The notes under the pieces were generated by a model. That model was given only the letters and a program-made list of their open reading frames with translations. It was not told the DNA's origin and did not search any database. A stretch of 64,000 nt of DNA from Hyphomicrobiales bacterium (GTDB taxonomy: Bacteria > Pseudomonadota > Alphaproteobacteria > Rhizobiales > Xanthobacteraceae). Positions 8,072 to 17,937 of this stretch are shown here, piece after piece (position 1 is the first letter of the stretch; every line of letters begins with the position of its first letter). The stretch spans positions 62,001-126,000 of the forward strand of contig JAKFYI010000031.1 of assembly GCA_021730985.1 (NCBI GenBank), in the 5' to 3' direction. Made by a program: the position numbers and the translations under genes.

Positions 8072-8842
8072 ATGAAGCGGCCCGTGATCGGCGTCATCGG
8101 CAACACGTATCTGGCGGAGAATCGCTTCCCTTCTCAGCGCGTCGGCGAGAAGAATCTCAAGGCGGTCGCCGATGTGACGGGCGCCCTGCCGCTGATGTTC
8201 GCCGGCTGTCCGGACCTGACGGACATCGGCGCACTGTTGGACGCCGTCGATGGCATCCTGCTCACCGGCGGGCGCGCCAATGTCCATCCGGCCCGTTTCG
8301 GCGTCGAGCCGAACGTCAAACATGAACCCTATGACGAGCGGCGCGACGCGGTGGCGCTGGCCGTAGCCGAAGCCTGCGTGGCGCGCGGCGTGCCGCTGTT
8401 CGGCATCTGCCGCGGCCTGCAGGAAATGAGCGTCGCGTTCGGCTGCTCCCTGCATCCCGAAATCCGCGAATTGCCCGGGCGCGTGAACCACCGCATGCCA
8501 CGGCTGGAGAACGGGGAAATCCACCCGGATCACGCCGTTATCTTCGGCGACCGGCACGATGTCCATTTGACCCCCGGCGGGACGTTCGCGCGGCTCTATG
8601 GCAAGGACACCATCCGGGTCAATTCGCTGCACGGCCAGGGCATCCTCAACCTCGACTGCCGGGTCGTCGTCGAGGGTGTGGCGGACGATGGCACAATCGA
8701 AGCGATCCGGATTGCCGACGCTTCCGGCTTCGCCCTCGGCGTCCAATGGCATGCGGAATACGACCCTCAGACCAATCCGATCAATCGCACATTGTTTGAG
8801 GCGTTCGGCGAGGCCGTGGCGGCGCACAAGCGCGCCGCTTAA
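8072..8842 (+). CDS. Gamma-glutamyl-gamma-aminobutyrate hydrolase family protein (peptidase C26)
   Basis: A 256-residue class I glutamine-amidotransferase-like hydrolase related to PuuD. The nucleophile elbow FGICRGLQE places C113, and VQWHAEYD places H227 and E229, completing the triad. DGILLTGGRANVHPARF carries the GG oxyanion region. Relatives cleave gamma-glutamyl amides such as gamma-Glu-GABA in putrescine catabolism; no other puu genes are nearby, so the substrate is open. An in-frame ATG at 8012 exists, but MKRPVIGVIGNTYL is the normal family start. The gene sits between the mutS-like fragment and mutS itself. Confidence 0.82.
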   Translation: MKRPVIGVIGNTYLAENRFPSQRVGEKNLKAVADVTGALPLMFAGCPDLTDIGALLDAVDGILLTGGRANVHPARFGVEPNVKHEPYDERRDAVALAVAEACVARGVPLFGICRGLQEMSVAFGCSLHPEIRELPGRVNHRMPRLENGEIHPDHAVIFGDRHDVHLTPGGTFARLYGKDTIRVNSLHGQGILNLDCRVVVEGVADDGTIEAIRIADASGFALGVQWHAEYDPQTNPINRTLFEAFGEAVAAHKRAA

Positions 8843-8911
8843 TCCCGGCACTTGTGGGTTTTCCAGGCGCGCGACCATGAAATGATGCGCGCCATCTGTT
8901 AGCGTCGTCTT

Positions 8912-11632
8912 ATGGACGCCGCACGCTCCCTGCCGATCGACGACGAAGCCGTGCCGCCGGAACCGGCGGCACGCCCGTCACCGGTGATGGAGCAGTACAT
9001 CGAGATCAAAACCGCCAATCCGGATTCGCTGCTGTTCTACCGGATGGGCGATTTCTACGAATTGTTCTTTGAGGATGCCGAGGTGGCGAGCCGGGCGCTC
9101 GGCATCGTGCTGACCAAGCGTGGCAAGCATCAGGGCCGCGACATTCCGATGTGCGGTGTGCCGGTCCACCGCTCCGACGAGTACCTGCATCGGCTGATCG
9201 CGCTCGGGCACCGCGTCGCGGTGTGCGAGCAGACCGAGGATCCCGCCGAGGCCAGGAAACGGGGCGCCAAGAGCGTGGTCCGGCGCGACGTGGTGCGCCT
9301 GGTGACCCCCGGCACTCTCACCGAAGACACGCTGCTCGATGCGCGTCGCAACAACTACCTGCTCGCCATCGTCCGGGCGCGCGTCTCGTCCGTAGGCGAA
9401 TCGGCGCGCTTCGGCCTCGCGTGGATCGACATCTCGACCGGTGAATTCCGCATCGCCGAATCCGATCGGCTTGGCCTCGCCGCCGAGATCGCACGGCTCG
9501 AACCGGGCGAGATCGTCGTTTCCGACGCGCTCTACAGCGATCCCGAGCTGGCGCCTTATCTTCGCACGTTGCCCGCGGTGACGCCGCTCACCCGCGATGT
9601 GTTCGATGGCGCGACGGCAGAGCGAAGGCTGTCCGATTATTTCGCGGTCGCCACCACCGATGCGTTCGGCGAAATGTCGCGGCTCGAACTCAACGCCGCC
9701 GCGGCCTGCATCACCTACGTGGAGCGCACGCAACTCGGCAAGCGGCCTCCGCTATCGCCTCCGGTGCGGGAGGCCGAGGGCTCGACGCTGTCGATCGATC
9801 AGGCGACCCGCAGCAACCTCGAACTGGTCCGCACGCTCTCGGGCGAGCGCCGCGGCTCCCTGCTCGCGGCGATCGATCGCACCGTCACGCCGGCCGGATC
9901 GAGGCTGCTGGCGCAGCGCCTCGCCGCCCCCCTCACCGATCCCGCGCAGATCGACCGCCGGCTCGATGCGGTGGCGTCCTTCGTTGCCGATCCGATCGCA
10001 CGCAACGAGATCCGCGAACGGCTTCGCGCGGCGCCGGACCTCGCCCGCTCGCTGGCGCGGCTGGTGGTCGCTCGCGGCGGACCGCGCGATCTGGCCGCGA
10101 TCCGTGACGGCATCGCGGCGGCCAGCGACATCGCCGTCCGGCTCGATGCGCTGATCGACAAGCCTGTGGAAATCATCGAAGCCGCAGCCCTGCTGCGCCG
10201 CCCCGATCCGGCGCTGGCGAACGAGTTGGGCGCGGCGCTCGCCGATGAACTGCCATTGCTCAAGCGCGACGGCGGCTTCGTGCGCGGCGGCTATCAAGGC
10301 GCACTCGATGAGGCCCGCGCGCTGCGCGACGAATCCCGCAAGGTGATCGCGCAGCTCCAGGTGGGGTATGCCGACGAGACCGGCGTGCGCGGCCTCAAGA
10401 TCCGGCACAACAACGTGCTGGGCTATTTCGTCGAGGTGACGGCCCAGCACGGCGACAAGCTGATGAGCGCGCCGCTCAACGCACGCTTCATCCACCGGCA
10501 AACGCTGGCCGGACAGACCCGGTTCACCACCACCGAATTGGGCGAGCTGGAGGCCAAGATCGCCAACGCCGGCGACCGCGCGCTCGGGCTGGAACTGGAG
10601 ACGTTCGAACGGCTGTCCGCCGCCGTGATCGCGTCGAGCGATGTCATCAAGGCCGCAGCCGAGGCGCTGGCAAGGCTGGATGTGGCAAGCGCGCTCGCCG
10701 CGCTCGCGGCGGAACGCAGCTACGTGCGGCCGGCGATTGACCGCTCGCTGGAATTCGCCATCGAGGGCGGCCGCCATCCAGTGGTCGAGCAGGCGATCGG
10801 CGCGCCGTTCGTCGCCAACGATTGCAATCTATCCGCCGACGCCACGGCCGGGCGCATCTGGCTGCTCACCGGACCCAACATGGCGGGCAAGTCCACGTTC
10901 CTGCGGCAGAACGCGCTGATTGCCGTGCTCGCGCAGACGGGTTCGTTCGTGCCGGCGAAGAGCGCAACAATTGGCGTGCTCGACCGGCTGTTCTCCCGCG
11001 TCGGCGCGGCCGACGATCTGGCGCGCGGACGCTCCACCTTCATGGTCGAGATGGTAGAGACCGCGGCGATCCTCAATCAGGCCGGCCCCCGCTCGCTGGT
11101 CATCCTCGACGAGATCGGCCGCGGCACCGCCACCTTCGACGGATTGTCGATCGCATGGGCCGCGATCGAGCACCTGCACCAGGTCAACCGCAGCCGCTCG
11201 CTGTTCGCCACCCACTTCCACGAACTGACCGCGCTGGCCGCAACCTTGCCGCGGCTTCACAACGCCACCGTCAGGGTCAAGGAATGGCAGGGCGAGGTGG
11301 TGTTCCTGCACGAGGTGGTGCCGGGCGCGGCGGACCGCTCATACGGCATCCAGGTCGCCAAGCTGGCCGGTCTGCCGTCGAGCGTGATCGAGCGCGCCAA
11401 GATCGTGCTGGCGAGGCTCGAAGCCGACGACCGTGAAACGCCTCGCGGCGGCTTCGAGGATTTGCCGCTGTTCGCGGCCCCTCCACGTCCCGCCGAACCC
11501 GATCCCCGGCAGGCCGCGCTCGGCGCGCTCATCGAGGCGTTGCAGGCGCTCAATCCGGACGAGATGTCGCCGCGCGACGCGCTGGAGGCGATCTACGCGC
11601 TGAAGTCGAAGGCGGCGGCGCCGAAGCGCTAG
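8912..11632 (+). CDS. mutS: DNA mismatch repair protein MutS
   Basis: A 906-residue full-length MutS. The N-terminal mismatch-recognition domain has the Phe-x-Glu motif F48-Y49-E50 (MGDFYELFF). Connector, lever and clamp domains follow, then the ATPase with Walker [10 protein letters not shown] (654-662), Walker [13 protein letters not shown] and the [11 protein letters not shown] signature. The C-terminal tail with [16 protein letters not shown] is the tetramerisation segment. MutS recognises base mismatches and small loops and recruits MutL. Its stop overlaps the stop of the convergent membrane-protein gene. In many relatives mutS and glnD are close neighbours; here about 7.6 kb separates them. 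Confidence 0.98.
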   Translation: MDAARSLPIDDEAVPPEPAARPSPVMEQYIEIKTANPDSLLFYRMGDFYELFFEDAEVASRALGIVLTKRGKHQGRDIPMCGVPVHRSDEYLHRLIALGHRVAVCEQTEDPAEARKRGAKSVVRRDVVRLVTPGTLTEDTLLDARRNNYLLAIVRARVSSVGESARFGLAWIDISTGEFRIAESDRLGLAAEIARLEPGEIVVSDALYSDPELAPYLRTLPAVTPLTRDVFDGATAERRLSDYFAVATTDAFGEMSRLELNAAAACITYVERTQLGKRPPLSPPVREAEGSTLSIDQATRSNLELVRTLSGERRGSLLAAIDRTVTPAGSRLLAQRLAAPLTDPAQIDRRLDAVASFVADPIARNEIRERLRAAPDLARSLARLVVARGGPRDLAAIRDGIAAASDIAVRLDALIDKPVEIIEAAALLRRPDPALANELGAALADELPLLKRDGGFVRGGYQGALDEARALRDESRKVIAQLQVGYADETGVRGLKIRHNNVLGYFVEVTAQHGDKLMSAPLNARFIHRQTLAGQTRFTTTELGELEAKIANAGDRALGLELETFERLSAAVIASSDVIKAAAEALARLDVASALAALAAERSYVRPAIDRSLEFAIEGGRHPVVEQAIGAPFVANDCNLSADATAGRIWLLTGPNMAGKSTFLRQNALIAVLAQTGSFVPAKSATIGVLDRLFSRVGAADDLARGRSTFMVEMVETAAILNQAGPRSLVILDEIGRGTATFDGLSIAWAAIEHLHQVNRSRSLFATHFHELTALAATLPRLHNATVRVKEWQGEVVFLHEVVPGAADRSYGIQVAKLAGLPSSVIERAKIVLARLEADDRETPRGGFEDLPLFAAPPRPAEPDPRQAALGALIEALQALNPDEMSPRDALEAIYALKSKAAAPKR

Positions 11633-12435
11633 GCGCGCGACGCCTTGCGCTGACGCTGCTTCAGCCTCCAGAGCAATCCGTTCCACGCAACGCAGACGGC
11701 AAGGCCCACGCCATAGCTCCACCACACGCCGATCGTCTCGGCGAGGTCGTGGACGGCGAGAAATCCGAGCACCAGACCGAACAGCGGCGCCTGAACGTGA
11801 GCGGCAACGCTCGCCGCGGCCGGCCCTCCGATCCTCGGGTGCATGATGATGAAGAAGCTGCCCATCGCCACCGGAAACACCGCGAACATTCCGGACGCAA
11901 ACGATCCGATGCGATGGCTCGCCACCGTGACGACGGCGACACAGGACGCAACGATCGCCGCGCGAAGGGCAATGTCGGAGACGCGCGTTTCGGTCTTGCC
12001 GCCAGGCGTATCTGTTTGAAACCGGCTGCCCGCCCAAGCGGTGAGCGACAGCACGGCGATGTTGAGCAGCAGCGCCGTGGTGGCATTCCAGGGAAGCAGA
12101 TGCAGCAGCGCTGCGCTGCAGAACCACACCACGAACGCACCGCCCAGGCTCAGAAGCAAGCCGGAGCGCTGCGCCAGCGCGGCATAGCCCAGCGCGAACA
12201 GGGCGACGGCGGCGTTGGACACCATGCTCCCGACCGCGCTGGCGGCAATAAAGGCCGGCGGATGCTCGATGGCAAGAATGATGTAGACCGCGCCCGCCGC
12301 GGTCGGCAACGCGGCGATCAGAGCACCGATGAACGGTCCGCTGCGCTCGACCAGGACCGACGCCGCGACCACGATGGCCGCGGTCATCGCCATCTTGAGC
12401 GCAAGCTCAAGCCAGAAGATCGGTTCGAATGCCAT
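11629..12435 (-). CDS. Integral membrane protein, paralog of the gene at 13522-14334
   Basis: A 268-residue protein with about eight hydrophobic segments and no signal peptide beyond the first helix. It shares its N-terminal pattern ([24 protein letters not shown] against LALKMAVTAGFVVAASMVAEKSGP) and the later motif FPV...HPRIGGPA with the protein at 13522-14334, so the two are paralogs. The family is not one I can name. The TAG stop overlaps the mutS stop by three bases in convergent arrangement. A transport role is plausible only by topology. Confidence 0.7.
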   Translation of the reverse strand: MAFEPIFWLELALKMAMTAAIVVAASVLVERSGPFIGALIAALPTAAGAVYIILAIEHPPAFIAASAVGSMVSNAAVALFALGYAALAQRSGLLLSLGGAFVVWFCSAALLHLLPWNATTALLLNIAVLSLTAWAGSRFQTDTPGGKTETRVSDIALRAAIVASCVAVVTVASHRIGSFASGMFAVFPVAMGSFFIIMHPRIGGPAAASVAAHVQAPLFGLVLGFLAVHDLAETIGVWWSYGVGLAVCVAWNGLLWRLKQRQRKASRA

Positions 12436-12541
12436 GGGGCGGCCGGGGCCAACGAAGACGTAGCGGCGGGAAGCAGCCGGTTATAGACTTTTCCGATCGG
12501 AACGCGAATGCGCCGGCTTGCGGTCATCCAGGGAGGGAATC

Positions 12542-13525
12542 ATGTCGAACTGGCCTTGCGTATGGCTTGCCGCCGCGGCGTTGTCATTCACGCCGGCGGC
12601 CCACGCCCAAACCTATCCAACCAAGACGGTGACGATCGTGGTGACAGCGGCCGCGGGCGGCGTCACCGACGTGGTGGCCCGCGCGCTGGCGCAAAGGCTA
12701 TCCGAGGTCTGGGGTCAGCAGATCATCATTGAGAACCGCGGCGGCGGCGCGCACATCCTCGGCGCCTCGGCGGTCGCCAATGCGGCGCCTGACGGCCACA
12801 CCCTGATGGTCGCCGAGGCCGGCACCTACGTGATCAATCCGGCGCTATATTCGAGGGACAGAATTCCGTTCGATCCGGACAAGGCATTCGAGCCGATCAC
12901 CGGGCTGGTCCGCATCCACCATGCGATGATCACGACCCCATCGTTTCCGGCGCAGAGCGTCGCCGATCTCATCGCGATGGCGAAAGCGAAGCCAGGCAGT
13001 GTCACATACGGTACGGCGGGCGTCGGCTCGGGTCCGCATGTCAATATCGCGCGGCTGCAGAACGTGGCCGGCATCCAGATGGTGCCGGTGCATTATCGCG
13101 GCGCCACGCCCTCGCTGAACGACGTGATGGGCGGGCACACCAATATGATGCTGATCAGCGTCAGCTCCGCGCTGCCGAACTTCCGCGCCGGCCAGGTGAA
13201 GATGATCGGCATCGGCAGCGAGAGGCGGCTGCCGCAGGTCGCCGACGTGCCCACCATCGCCGAGGGCGGAAACCTTCCCGGCTTTATCGCCGGAACATGG
13301 TTCGGCATGGCCGTGACGGGCGGCACGTCGCGCGACATCGTCATGAAGATCAATGCCGACGTCCGAAAGATCGTTGCCGAACCGGCGTTCCGCGAGCGCT
13401 TCCTCGACCGCCAATTGTACGAACCGATGACAAGCTCGCCGGAAGAGTTCGTGGCCTACATCAAGTCCGAACTGCAGAACTGGACCAAGGTGATCCGCGA
13501 GCAAAATCTGGCGATTGCGCACTAA
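12542..13525 (+). CDS. Bug/TctC-family periplasmic substrate-binding protein
   Basis: A 327-residue binding protein with a Sec signal (CVWLAAAALSFTPAAHA, cut before QTYPTK). The mature part shows the Bug hallmarks YPTKTVTIVVTAAAGGVTDVVARALA, ENRGGGAHILGA, YGTAGVGSGPH and the PVHYRGATPSLNDVMGG loop. Bug proteins bind carboxylates such as citrate, nicotinate or aromatic acids for TctAB transporters or for sensing; no tctA/tctB gene is in the window, so this is an orphan. The ATG at 12542 has GGGAGGG four bases upstream, better than an in-frame ATG at 12518. It is flanked on both sides by the convergent or divergent paralogous membrane proteins. Confidence 0.87.
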   Translation: MSNWPCVWLAAAALSFTPAAHAQTYPTKTVTIVVTAAAGGVTDVVARALAQRLSEVWGQQIIIENRGGGAHILGASAVANAAPDGHTLMVAEAGTYVINPALYSRDRIPFDPDKAFEPITGLVRIHHAMITTPSFPAQSVADLIAMAKAKPGSVTYGTAGVGSGPHVNIARLQNVAGIQMVPVHYRGATPSLNDVMGGHTNMMLISVSSALPNFRAGQVKMIGIGSERRLPQVADVPTIAEGGNLPGFIAGTWFGMAVTGGTSRDIVMKINADVRKIVAEPAFRERFLDRQLYEPMTSSPEEFVAYIKSELQNWTKVIREQNLAIAH

Positions 13526-14334
13526 CGCGCGGCGCGCAACGCGAGGCCGCGGCGGACCCGCCAGACGATAAAGTTCCAGATCATCGAGGTCGCAAGCGAC
13601 AGCGCGTAAGCAGGCCATGTGCCGAACGCAATCGCCGCAAGATGCAGCACCACCAGCGCGGTGGAGAAACCGGCCAGGCCCCACATGGTGTTCGCCAGCA
13701 GGGCGGCGGTGGCCGGCCCGCCGATCCGCGGCTGAAAGATCAACATCAGGCTGGTCAGCACGATCGGAAAGACCGCCAGCAGACCCGTGATCGAAGGGCC
13801 GACCTTGGTGCTGGTGCCAACCACGACAGCCACAAGACACGCCACCATGCCGGCGCGCAGCGGCATGTCGTACCAGAGCCGGCCCACCCTCGGCATGACC
13901 ACATGGCAATATCGCATCACAAGCGGGATGCAGGTGGCATAGATCAGCACATTGAACGCGACGACGCTGACAATCGTCCAATTGACGACAGACAGCGAGA
14001 GCGCCAGCGCGAACCAGACGGCAAGCGCCGCCAACAGGCTCACCACCAATGGCTGCCGCTGCGCCACGACGACGTAGACCAGCGCAAAGATGCCGGTCAC
14101 CGCGTTGGCGGACAGACTTCCGAGCGCGCTGCTGGCGAGGAACGCCGCATCATGATCGAGCGCGAGGAAAACATAGGATGGCGCCGCCGCAATCGGCAAC
14201 GTCGCAATCATCGCACCGATGGCAGGTCCGGATTTTTCGGCAACCATCGACGCGGCCACCACAAAGCCGGCGGTGACCGCCATCTTCAAAGCGAGCGCGA
14301 TCCAGAATGCGAACTCGGGGGACATCAATTCCAA
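13522..14334 (-). CDS. Integral membrane protein, paralog of the gene at 11629-12435
   Basis: A 270-residue protein with about eight transmembrane segments. It begins MELMSPEFAFWIALALKMA and carries the shared AVFPIVL...QPRIGGPA motif. Its TAG stop overlaps the TAA of the Bug gene by two bases, the same tail-to-tail layout as the paralog with mutS. I do not recognise the family. The two copies around an orphan binding protein suggest a duplication followed by divergence; whether they work with the Bug protein is unknown. Confidence 0.7.
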   Translation of the reverse strand: MELMSPEFAFWIALALKMAVTAGFVVAASMVAEKSGPAIGAMIATLPIAAAPSYVFLALDHDAAFLASSALGSLSANAVTGIFALVYVVVAQRQPLVVSLLAALAVWFALALSLSVVNWTIVSVVAFNVLIYATCIPLVMRYCHVVMPRVGRLWYDMPLRAGMVACLVAVVVGTSTKVGPSITGLLAVFPIVLTSLMLIFQPRIGGPATAALLANTMWGLAGFSTALVVLHLAAIAFGTWPAYALSLATSMIWNFIVWRVRRGLALRAAR

Positions 14335-14389
14335 CCAGACCCGGCCATATCCAGGCCATGACGCCTGGACACGCGACCGACGCCAAGAC

Positions 14390-14899
14390 TCACATCCGCT
14401 GCAGCGAGATGTTCACCGAGGGACCCTTGGCGATGGTCTGATAGACCACGCAATAGCGCTCGGTCAGCTTGAGAAGCTGGTCAAGCTGGTCCTGCGTGGC
14501 ATCGGTGTCGAGCGCGAATTGAAGGCGGATCTCGCGGAATCCGACCGGCGCGTCCTTGGCGACGCCCAGCGTGCCGCGAAAATCGAGATCGCCCTCGGCC
14601 GAAACCGTGCCGGCCTTCACCGGGATCGCAAGCGCGGTCGATACCGCCTTGATGGTCACGCCGGCGCAGGCCACCAAGGCCTCCAGCAGCATGTCACCGG
14701 AACACAGTTCCATTCCGGAGCCGCCGGTCGCCGGATGCAGACCGGCGACCGCGAGCGCGCGTCCGGTTTCCACCTTGCAGGCGATGTTGGTGTCGTCGAG
14801 CGTGCCCTTGGCCTTGAGAGTGATCAAAGCGGTCTCGGGCTGCCCCTTGTACTTGTCCTTGATCGGGGCCTGCATCGCTCGAAGTTGGGCGGCATCCAT
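14390..14899 (-). CDS. OsmC family protein
   Basis: A 169-residue OsmC/Ohr-fold protein. The first redox Cys lies in SGMELCSGDMLLEALVACAG, which also supplies the second Cys, the usual pair for peroxide reduction in this fold, although the spacing fits the wider OsmC group rather than Ohr itself. The protein probably acts as a cytoplasmic dimer in peroxide or thiol stress. I start at 14899 (MDAAQLRAMQAP) because AGGAGACTTCGA precedes it; the longer frame to 15055 runs through repeat DNA and would add an unlikely basic tail. Confidence 0.8.
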   Translation of the reverse strand: MDAAQLRAMQAPIKDKYKGQPETALITLKAKGTLDDTNIACKVETGRALAVAGLHPATGGSGMELCSGDMLLEALVACAGVTIKAVSTALAIPVKAGTVSAEGDLDFRGTLGVAKDAPVGFREIRLQFALDTDATQDQLDQLLKLTERYCVVYQTIAKGPSVNISLQRM

Positions 14900-14923
14900 T
14901 CGAAGTCTCCTGCTCTTCTTCTT

Positions 14924-15088
14924 CCTCCCCCGCTTGAAGGGAGGATAGGGGTGGGGGCATAGCGTATTGGACTGAATATGTAGAGCCCCCACCCGGCTCG
15001 CTACGCTCCATAGCCGATGCGTTGCATCGGCGTTCTTACGCCAAACGGCGGCCACGGCCGCCTACGCCTCCCCCGCAAGCGGGGGAGG
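14924..15088. repeat. GC-rich inverted-repeat block with CCTCCCCCGC hairpins
   Basis: The gap between OsmC and the alcohol dehydrogenase holds a repeat with CCTCCCCCGCTTGAAGGGAGG near 14924-14944 and a perfect 10-bp stem CCTCCCCCGC/GCGGGGGAGG at 15067-15088. Between them are shorter inverted pairs such as GCCGATGC/GCATCGGC. The right hairpin lies 10 bases past the dehydrogenase stop and may help end that transcript, though no T-run follows. Similar CTCCCCGC hairpins flank the giant gene at 41788-47160. Confidence 0.7.
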
Positions 15089-15097
15089 TATGGGATT

Positions 15098-16156
15098 TTA
15101 GTTAGCCGGAGTCAGCACCACCCGGCCGATCACCTTGCCGGCGCGCAACTCCCCGAGCACGGCGTTGACATCGTCCAGCGGCCGCGTGGCGATCGGAACC
15201 GGCGGCAGGCCGGTGCGCTGCACCAGTTCGATCAGCTCGCCGATCTCGGTGAGGCTGCCGGTGTAGGAGCCCTGCACCGTGATGGCCTTCATCGGGAATG
15301 GCGGCAGCGAAAGCGTGATGTCGCCGCCATACAGCCCCACGATGATCAGCTTGCCGCCTTTGATCAGGCTGTCGATGCCGAGACGCACGGTGCCCGACGA
15401 GCCGACCAGATCGATCACCGCCCAGGCGCCGCCTTGGGTCGCAGCGATAATTTGCGCGGATGCATCCGACGCAGCCCCGTCGATCACGACGTTCGCACCT
15501 GCCTTGAGGGCGGCGTCGCGTTTCGCTGGGTCGATATCGACCACGATGGAGCTGTGCCCGCCCATCGCCTTGTGTAGTGCAATGCACATCAGGCCAAGCC
15601 CACCGGCGCCGACGATCACGGTTGGCTCGGTGGTGAGAGTCGGGCCGACTTTCTTCAAGGCGCCATAGGTGGTGACGCCGGAGCACGCCAAGGGCGCTGC
15701 CTTCTCCGGCGGGATGTTGCCGATGTCGAACAGGTAGCGCGGATGCGGCACCATCAGGAAATCGCTGTAGCCGCCGGGGGTGAACACGCCGAGGCTGCGC
15801 GGCCTGGTGCAAAGCTGCTCATCGCCGCGCTTGCAGACGCCGCATTCGCCGCAGCCCATCCACGGATCGACCAGCCGCCGGTCGCCGATCTTGATGCCCT
15901 TGGCCCAGGGACCGACCGCGGCCACCTCGCCGACGTTCTCGTGGCCGAGCGTCACCGGCAATTTCATGCCACGTTCGACGACGCTGAGTTTCTTGCCGCC
16001 ACCGAGATCGAAATAGCCATCGGACAGATGCAGATCGCTGTGGCACACGCCGGCCGCCAGCACCTTGAGCAGCACCTCGCTGCCGGTGGGCTTCGGCGTC
16101 GGCTGCGTGTTCATCCGCAGCGGCGCGCCGCACTCGCAGACCTGGAAGCTCCGCAT
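15098..16156 (-). CDS. Zinc-dependent alcohol dehydrogenase
   Basis: A 352-residue medium-chain dehydrogenase. The catalytic zinc site is seen in GVCHSDLH and LGHENVG, the structural zinc in GCGECGVCKRGDEQLC, and the Rossmann motif in VIVGAGGLGLMC. The extra N-terminal Cys pair (FQVCECGAPL) is a feature of one alcohol dehydrogenase branch common in rhizobia. The likely reaction is NAD(P)-linked alcohol or aldehyde interconversion, substrate unknown. I start at 16156 (MRSFQVCECG) with GGAGAGAG upstream; a longer frame to 16270 overlaps the ABC ATPase gene. A strong hairpin separates it from the upstream transporter operon. Confidence 0.85.
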   Translation of the reverse strand: MRSFQVCECGAPLRMNTQPTPKPTGSEVLLKVLAAGVCHSDLHLSDGYFDLGGGKKLSVVERGMKLPVTLGHENVGEVAAVGPWAKGIKIGDRRLVDPWMGCGECGVCKRGDEQLCTRPRSLGVFTPGGYSDFLMVPHPRYLFDIGNIPPEKAAPLACSGVTTYGALKKVGPTLTTEPTVIVGAGGLGLMCIALHKAMGGHSSIVVDIDPAKRDAALKAGANVVIDGAASDASAQIIAATQGGAWAVIDLVGSSGTVRLGIDSLIKGGKLIIVGLYGGDITLSLPPFPMKAITVQGSYTGSLTEIGELIELVQRTGLPPVPIATRPLDDVNAVLGELRAGKVIGRVVLTPAN

Positions 16157-16167
16157 CGTGTCTCTCT

Positions 16168-16200
16168 CCGTCACGCCCGCGCTTGTCGCGGGCATGACGG
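16168..16200 (-). terminator. Strong hairpin between ABC operon and alcohol dehydrogenase
   Basis: CCGTCACGCCCGCG and CGCGGGCATGACGG form a 14-bp stem with one G-T pair and the 5-base loop CTTGT. It lies 24 bases past the ABC ATPase stop and 12 bases before the dehydrogenase start in the reverse direction. There is no T-run, so termination may be partial. The stem also resembles the ends of the repeats near 48.9 and 50.4 kb (GTCATGCCCGCG type). Confidence 0.55.
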
Positions 16201-16223
16201 TAGCAGAAACCTTCAAGCCGTTG

Positions 16224-17015
16224 TTACCACCACATCGCTTGGCCGGAGGCGGCTTTTGTCTCGCCGTCATCCACGCTCGCCGCGCGGCCGAGAGACCGGT
16301 CGAGTGCCGCCAGCACGCGGCGCTTGGCGAAGTCGTAGGCCGCCGACTGGCGGTCCCGCGGGCGAGGCAGATCGACCGCGATCTCTTCCTCGATCCGGCC
16401 GGGATGCGGGCGCATCACCACGATCCGGTCGGCGAGCACGATCGCCTCCTCGACGTCATGTGTCACGACCACCAGGGTCGGCTTGCCGTCGGCCCAGAGG
16501 TCGAGCAGATGGTCCTGCAGATCGGCGCGGGTAAACGCATCGAGTGCCGAGAACGGCTCGTCGAGCAGCAGCACCGCCGGCCGCGTCACCAAGGCGCGCG
16601 CCAGCGCGACCCGTTGCGCCTGGCCGCCGGACAGCTCACGGGGCCAGACGCTGGCTTTGTCGGAAAGGCCGACCCGCGCGAGCTGAGCTGCAACGCGCTC
16701 CTCGCGCTCCTGCCGCGGCCGGTGCTCGAGACCGAAGCCGACGTTGCCGGCGACCGTGAGCCACGGCAGCAGCCGCGGCTCCTGAAACACCATGCCAATC
16801 TTCTCGTTCGGCTCGGTGACGGCCACGCCGTCGAGCAGCACCCTGCCCTGGCTCGGCTGGTCGAGGCCGGACACGGCACGCAGCAGCGTGGACTTGCCGC
16901 AGCCGGAGCCGCCGACGATGACGACGATCTCGCCCAACTCGACATCCAGCGACACGCCTTCGAGCGCGCGCACGTTGTTGGGGTAAGTCTTGCCGATATG
17001 CTGCAAGGACAGCAT
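16224..17015 (-). CDS. ABC importer ATPase, sulfonate/nitrate/taurine type (SsuB-like)
   Basis: A 263-residue ATP-binding subunit with Walker A GGSGCGKST (about 34-42), Q-loop in MVFQEPRLLPW, signature LSGGQAQRVALARAL, Walker B VLLLDEPFSALD and the switch His in VVTHDVEEA. It energises uptake by the permease whose stop ends 1 base before this start, so the pair is co-translated. The start MLSLQHIGKTYPNN at 17015 is preferred to an upstream in-frame ATG that overlaps the permease by over 100 bases. The subfamily moves aliphatic sulfonates, taurine, nitrate or thiamine precursors; the substrate here is unproven. Confidence 0.88.
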   Translation of the reverse strand: MLSLQHIGKTYPNNVRALEGVSLDVELGEIVVIVGGSGCGKSTLLRAVSGLDQPSQGRVLLDGVAVTEPNEKIGMVFQEPRLLPWLTVAGNVGFGLEHRPRQEREERVAAQLARVGLSDKASVWPRELSGGQAQRVALARALVTRPAVLLLDEPFSALDAFTRADLQDHLLDLWADGKPTLVVVTHDVEEAIVLADRIVVMRPHPGRIEEEIAVDLPRPRDRQSAAYDFAKRRVLAALDRSLGRAASVDDGETKAASGQAMWW

Positions 17016-17016
17016 G

Positions 17017-17865
17017 TCAGTTTGCCTCCTCGCGGGCGGAGAAACGATCCTCCCACTTGAGCAGCGGCGCGGTCGCCAGCACCACGATCCAATCGGTGGT
17101 CTTGCCAAGAATTGCGAAGGCCACGATCGCAGCGACAATCTGGGCCGGCTTGCCGAGCTGCTGACCGTCGATCAGCAGGTAGCCGAGGCCTTCCGACGCG
17201 CCGAGCAGTTCGGCGGCGACGACGAACATCCAGCCCAGTCCGAGACCGGAGCGCAGCGCGAGCACATAAGACGGCAACACCGCGGGCAGCAGAATGCGCC
17301 GCACCATGGCGAACGGCGAAAGCCGGAACGCGCGGCCGACTTCCACCAGCTTGCGGTCGACCGACCGGATCGCGCCCATCACACCGAGATAGACAGGAAA
17401 GAACACGCCGACCGCGATCAATGTGACTTTGGACGACTCGTAGATTCCGAGCCAAAGGATGAACAGCGGCACCCAGGCAATCGACGGGATCGCGCGCAGC
17501 GCCTGCAGCGTCGGATCGATCAAGCGCAGCGTGAAGGTCGAATAGCCGGTGATGGCGCCGAGCACCGTCCCGCACACGACACCCAGGCCGAAACCCGTGA
17601 AAACGCGCGTCGCAGTCGCCAGCGCATGGCGCTGCAATTCACCGGCAGCGGCCAGTTCGACGAATGTTTCCCAGATCACCGAAGGCGGCGGAACGAGCCG
17701 CCCATTGGAAAGCCCGGCACGGACCGCCAGCTCCCACAGCAACGCAAGGCCGACCGGCAGCAGCAGGCCGAGGATCGGCCGCGTCCAATGCGGACGGCGT
17801 TGTGCCGGCGCTGGAACAGCTTCCGCTGCTTCGGGACGCGCGATGGTCATTTGCACAATAGACAT
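17017..17865 (-). CDS. ABC importer permease, sulfonate/nitrate/taurine type (SsuC-like)
   Basis: A 282-residue inner-membrane subunit with about six helices and the EAA-type loop near VEVGRAFRLSPFAMVRRILLPAVLPSYVLALRSGLGLGWMF, the contact for the ATPase. The N-terminal 30 residues are polar and proline-rich (AVPAPAQRRPHW). It lies between the binding protein (72 bases upstream in the reverse direction) and the ATPase (1 base downstream), the normal order of an ssu/tau type operon. Confidence 0.88.
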   Translation of the reverse strand: MSIVQMTIARPEAAEAVPAPAQRRPHWTRPILGLLLPVGLALLWELAVRAGLSNGRLVPPPSVIWETFVELAAAGELQRHALATATRVFTGFGLGVVCGTVLGAITGYSTFTLRLIDPTLQALRAIPSIAWVPLFILWLGIYESSKVTLIAVGVFFPVYLGVMGAIRSVDRKLVEVGRAFRLSPFAMVRRILLPAVLPSYVLALRSGLGLGWMFVVAAELLGASEGLGYLLIDGQQLGKPAQIVAAIVAFAILGKTTDWIVVLATAPLLKWEDRFSAREEAN

Positions 17866-17937
17866 GGCGTCACAGGCTCTTGCAATGCGGCGCGGCGGCG
17901 CTGTCTTGGGAGAGAGCGCCGCCGGCCGAGTGCAGCG

